Below the pieces are notes generated by a model. It had not been told where the DNA came from, searched no databases, and worked only from the letters and a program-made list of their open reading frames with translations. Source: an uncultured Prosthecobacter sp. (GTDB lineage: Bacteria; Verrucomicrobiota; Verrucomicrobiia; Verrucomicrobiales; Verrucomicrobiaceae). From it: DNA of 8,536 nt. Shown in pieces: positions 6,009 through 8,536 of the stretch. The translations under genes were made by a program, and so were the position numbers. Every line of letters starts with the position of its first letter. Position 1 is the first letter of the stretch. The stretch is taken from positions 1-8,536 of the forward strand of contig CALDGV010000746.1 of the NCBI GenBank assembly GCA_937941745.1, given 5' to 3'.

Positions 6009-8244
6009 TCAGGTCTTTTTCCCGAACAAAAAGCAGGCGCAGGCTGTTCAGGCAGACCACCACCGTGCTGCCTTCATGCGTGAGCACGCCGAGAGTTAAC
6101 GGCACGATGCCAAACAGGGCAACCAGCGCCATGATGACGACAGAACCAAGGGAGATGGCCAGATTCTGACGGATGATCACGCGTGCCTTCTGGCTGATAT
6201 GGCGGGCGGAAAGCAGCTTCTCGATCTTGTCCTGCATGAGCACGATGTCCGCCTGCTCCAGGGCCGCATCGCTGCCTCGGGCTCCCATCGCCACACTCAC
6301 ATAAGCGGCGGCCAGACTGGGTGCATCGTTCACGCCGTCACCGATCATCGCCACCTTGTGCCCCTGCTGGGTCAGGTCACGCACCACCTGCACCTTTTCC
6401 TCAGGGTGAAGACCGGCACGGACATCTGCCACACCCAATTCCTGCGCCACCTGTGTGGCGGCGGCCCGGCGGTCTCCGGTCAGCATCACGGTGCGGACAT
6501 TCGCCTCGGACAAGGCTTTCAAGACTGCCCGGCTGCCCTTGCGGATCTCATCCTTCAGCAACACCCGGCCCATGGTGGCCGGATTCAACACCCAGACCTC
6601 GGAGAAGCCGAGCGGTGCATCTGGCACCGCTTCCAGCCACTTGGAGAAATCCCCCTGGCTCATCAGCTCACGCCGTCCGACATAGGTGATGCCCTCCAAC
6701 GTGCGGCCGCGCAGCCCCTGACCGGGGATGGACTGATACTCAAGGAGTTCACCCGGCTGCAGGCCCAGGGAACGGGCATGCTGGGTGATGGCCAGCGCGA
6801 CGGGATGATTGGAATGCGCATCCAGCGTCACCGCCAGACGGAGAACTTCATTTTCGCGGCCCGGAGGAAAGCTTTCCACCAGCGCCACACGCAGGTTGCC
6901 CTCAGTCAGCGTGCCGGTCTTGTCCATCGCCACGGTATCCACCTCCGCCAGCTTTTCGATGGCGGCGCCTCCTCGGAACAAAATGCCACGTCGAGCGCCC
7001 CAGGCGATGGCCGCGAGAATGGCCGAGGGGATGGAAAGGACCAGCGCGCAGGGACTCATGACGACCAGGAGGGTCATGGCCCGGTAAAAAGCCGACTTCG
7101 TGCCTTCTGGCGCGGCAAAGGCAGGGATGCCGACCACCAGCCACCAGATGAAGAACATGGCCGCCACCGTGCCCAGCGTGAGGAGCGTGTAGCGGGTGCC
7201 AAAACGATCGGTGAAACGCTGGCTGGGTGCCCGCATCTGCTGGGCGGTCTGAATCAGGGTGATGATCTTCGCCAGCGCGCTCTGGGTTGCAGGCTTCTCC
7301 ACCCTGGCCTGAACGAGGCCCCAGAGATTCAGCGTGCCGCCAAACACCGTGGCACCGACGCTTTTATCCACCGGCACGGATTCCCCTGTGAGGGTGGATT
7401 CATCTGCAGCCGTCTCCCCGCTGGTGATGATGGCATCCACGGGAAAGAGCTCGGCGGGGCGCACCTGGATGATTTCGCCGACAGCCAACCTGGAGACGGG
7501 GCGGCCTTCCGTCGTGCCATCTGGCAGGATCACTCGTGCCATCTTGGGGGCCGCGCGGGTCAGCGCAGAGATCTCACGATGCGTGCGATGCAGGACGTAG
7601 TGCTCCAAGGCTCCCGAGGTGGAAAAAAGGAACAGCAGCAGCGCTCCCTCCTCCCAGGCACCGACAGCCACCGCACCGGCCGCCACGGCAAGCATGAGGA
7701 AATGCACATCCAGACGGCGCTCGCGCAGGTTCTCCCAGGCATCCTTGGCCGCATCCCAGCCTCCGCTGACCATGGCAAGGCCGAACAAACACTGCTCCAA
7801 CCACAATGGTGCCTGAAACAGCCGTGCCGCCAGCCAGCCTGAGAGCAGGCTGACACCGCAAATGCCCGCCTGAAGAGCCAGCGTGCGCCATTCCTCATCA
7901 CTGCGGCGCTCGATCTCCTCCGGCTCAGGCCACTCGAAGTCACGCCATTTCCAAAAGCGCGGAGCCGTGGGGCAGGAAGGCTTCTGCATGAGCACCTGGC
8001 CGTGATCCCTGGAAAGCATGAGCCCCTCGGCGTGTCCCAGCGGGGCGGCGTTCAACACCTTGGCATCGATCTGCTTGAGGACTTCATCCAGGTGCTTCTG
8101 CAATTCCATCAAATCCACCTGGCCCAGGGTGGCCACCTCCACCCTGCGCGTTTCAGGGTCCAGGCGGATCGCCTCCACCGCCATCTGGCCGGCGATGAAG
8201 TCCGCCAGCGTGTCGGTCCACTTCGGGGAGGGATCAGCGTTCAT
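5977..8244 (-). CDS. P1B-4-type heavy-metal-transporting P-type ATPase (Co/Fe/Zn-type exporter)
   Basis: ATP-driven transition-metal exporter of the inner membrane. All P-type motifs are present in 755 residues: TGES at 286-289 (actuator), DKTGTLT with the phosphorylated Asp at 441, HP at 480-481 (nucleotide domain of the P1B class), TGDR at 589-592 and GDGVND at 635-640. The metal-site motifs are SPC at 397-399 in the sixth helix and HEGST at 723-727 in the eighth. SPC plus HEG(G/S)T is the P1B-4 signature, seen in CoaT-like and PfeT-like pumps for Co2+, Fe2+ and sometimes Zn2+ or Ni2+; Cu pumps (CPC) and ZntA-type pumps (DxG in the last helix) differ. About eight helices are seen: 121-143, 147-163, 181-198, 199-217, 352-376, 386-413, 694-714, 718-738. 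The N-terminal 70 residues look like a beta-alpha-beta metal-binding fold but lack CxxC. The ATG at 8244 has no Shine-Dalgarno sequence. The 3' end overlaps the convergent neighbour by 32 bases. Exact metal is unknown. Confidence -1.
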   Translation of the reverse strand: MNADPSPKWTDTLADFIAGQMAVEAIRLDPETRRVEVATLGQVDLMELQKHLDEVLKQIDAKVLNAAPLGHAEGLMLSRDHGQVLMQKPSCPTAPRFWKWRDFEWPEPEEIERRSDEEWRTLALQAGICGVSLLSGWLAARLFQAPLWLEQCLFGLAMVSGGWDAAKDAWENLRERRLDVHFLMLAVAAGAVAVGAWEEGALLLFLFSTSGALEHYVLHRTHREISALTRAAPKMARVILPDGTTEGRPVSRLAVGEIIQVRPAELFPVDAIITSGETAADESTLTGESVPVDKSVGATVFGGTLNLWGLVQARVEKPATQSALAKIITLIQTAQQMRAPSQRFTDRFGTRYTLLTLGTVAAMFFIWWLVVGIPAFAAPEGTKSAFYRAMTLLVVMSPCALVLSIPSAILAAIAWGARRGILFRGGAAIEKLAEVDTVAMDKTGTLTEGNLRVALVESFPPGRENEVLRLAVTLDAHSNHPVALAITQHARSLGLQPGELLEYQSIPGQGLRGRTLEGITYVGRRELMSQGDFSKWLEAVPDAPLGFSEVWVLNPATMGRVLLKDEIRKGSRAVLKALSEANVRTVMLTGDRRAAATQVAQELGVADVRAGLHPEEKVQVVRDLTQQGHKVAMIGDGVNDAPSLAAAYVSVAMGARGSDAALEQADIVLMQDKIEKLLSARHISQKARVIIRQNLAISLGSVVIMALVALFGIVPLTLGVLTHEGSTVVVCLNSLRLLFVREKDLIREPAASPAG
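5981..6000. other. Inverted repeat inside the overlapping 3' ends
   Basis: CCGGC (5981-5985) and GCCGG (5996-6000) can pair around a 10-base loop. The hairpin falls within the 32 bases shared by the unknown membrane-protein gene and the ATPase gene. On the plus strand a run of five T (6016-6020) follows, but 15 bases away, too far for a classical terminator. Function as a two-way transcription stop is possible but weakly supported. Confidence -1.
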
Positions 8245-8350
8245 GGGAGAAGGGAATCAAGCAGGCTTAGGGAACGATGTTTGGTGATTTGCACAGGTCT
8301 GCCACAAACCCTTCTGGACGTCAGGTGCGAAATGATGCTTGGATGCGGCG
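8245..8350. promoter_or_regulatory. Divergent regulatory spacer upstream of the metal ATPase
   Basis: This 106-base spacer lies between the ATPase start and the start of the right-hand gene. It contains an imperfect inverted repeat at 8288-8308, in which TTTG and CAAA arms flank a CAGGTCTG core. That is a plausible site for a metal-responsive repressor, but matches no operator consensus I can name. I find no convincing -35/-10 pair for either gene. Confidence -1.
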
Positions 8351-8536
8351 ATGTGTGAACTGTTTCTGACCCCGGCGGCCTTGGACAGAGGCATCCACTG
8401 CCTCCCTGCGGCGGTCCCGGGCCGGGGAGGCTTCGATTTCCTGATGATCAGCCATCCAGAATGGCAGGCGCTGAGGCCGGGGCTGCAGTGGGTTCGGCTT
8501 TACGGCAATCTTCATGTTTATGCCACGGACGGCATC
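8351..8536 (+). CDS. 5' part of an unidentified gene running off the right edge
   Basis: From the ATG at 8351 the plus-strand frame is open for 62 codons to the window end. The product begins MCELFLTPAALDRGIHCLPA and continues with FDFLMISHPEWQALRPGL and WVRLYGNLHVYATDGI, a mix of aromatic, aliphatic and polar residues that looks like a folded soluble protein, not an antisense shadow. About 70 percent of third codon positions are G or C. A weak GGA lies 7 bases before the ATG; the nearest upstream in-frame stop is at 8333-8335, so a TTG at 8339 is the only other start. The opposite-strand reading (8321-8515) is Arg/Pro-rich and less gene-like. I recognise no family. The gene is divergent from the ATPase and could share its regulatory spacer. 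Confidence -1.
   Translation, partial: MCELFLTPAALDRGIHCLPAAVPGRGGFDFLMISHPEWQALRPGLQWVRLYGNLHVYATDGI

Noticed and set aside
6004..6013. Perfect 10-base palindrome CCTGATCAGG just after the unknown protein's stop
   Set aside because: It has no loop bases for a stable hairpin, and is short enough to occur by chance in coding DNA.
6015..6033. CTTTTT / AAAAAG inverted repeat near the ATPase 3' end, considered as a terminator
   Set aside because: The stem is almost all A-T, so it is too weak, and it lies inside ATPase codons (the REKD region), which explain the A and T runs.
6199..7842. A 547-codon open frame on the plus strand opposite the metal ATPase
   Set aside because: It lies wholly antisense to a gene with complete P-type ATPase motifs. 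Its product is His/Gly/Gln/Arg-rich with no recognisable domain, as expected from the complement of a GC-rich gene.
8321..8515. A 64-codon minus-strand frame upstream of the ATPase
   Set aside because: Its product is Arg/Pro/Gln-rich and shadow-like. The plus-strand frame over the same bases looks more like protein and stays open to the window end.

Overview
The window is a GC-rich stretch of bacterial chromosome. The best guess at the host is Verrucomicrobiota (Prosthecobacter/Verrucomicrobium-like), or less likely Planctomycetota. The main evidence is the first gene, a giant c-type cytochrome with the DUF1587-1595-1592-1588-1585 domain series, a family heavily expanded in those phyla. None of the starts has a strong Shine-Dalgarno sequence. 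I see no phage, insertion sequence, CRISPR array, tRNA or rRNA, so this looks like ordinary chromosome.

Layout. (1) 3-2846, plus strand: most of a periplasmic multi-domain cytochrome whose N-terminus lies left of the window. (2) 2869-4446, minus strand: a sodium:solute symporter, convergent with gene 1 across a 22-base gap that holds a short GC hairpin. (3) 4447-4550: a 104-base divergent spacer. It contains a good sigma70-type promoter for the symporter, placed so close to the ATG that the mRNA is probably leaderless. (4) 4551-6008, plus strand: an unrecognised 485-residue protein with one membrane helix. (5) 5977-8244, minus strand: a P1B-4-type metal-efflux P-type ATPase whose 3' end overlaps gene 4 tail-to-tail by 32 bases. 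(6) 8245-8350: a second divergent spacer with an imperfect inverted repeat. (7) 8351-8536, plus strand: the first 62 codons of a further gene that runs off the right edge.

The genes alternate in strand (+, -, +, -, +), so none of them share an operon, and there is no sign that they form one pathway. They look like separate housekeeping or niche functions: an extracytoplasmic redox protein, Na+-coupled solute uptake, an unknown membrane protein and transition-metal export. I found no convincing new multi-gene system. The points most worth following are the unknown membrane protein, the overlapping gene ends, the predicted leaderless promoter, and the metal-domain-like but cysteine-free N-terminus of the ATPase.
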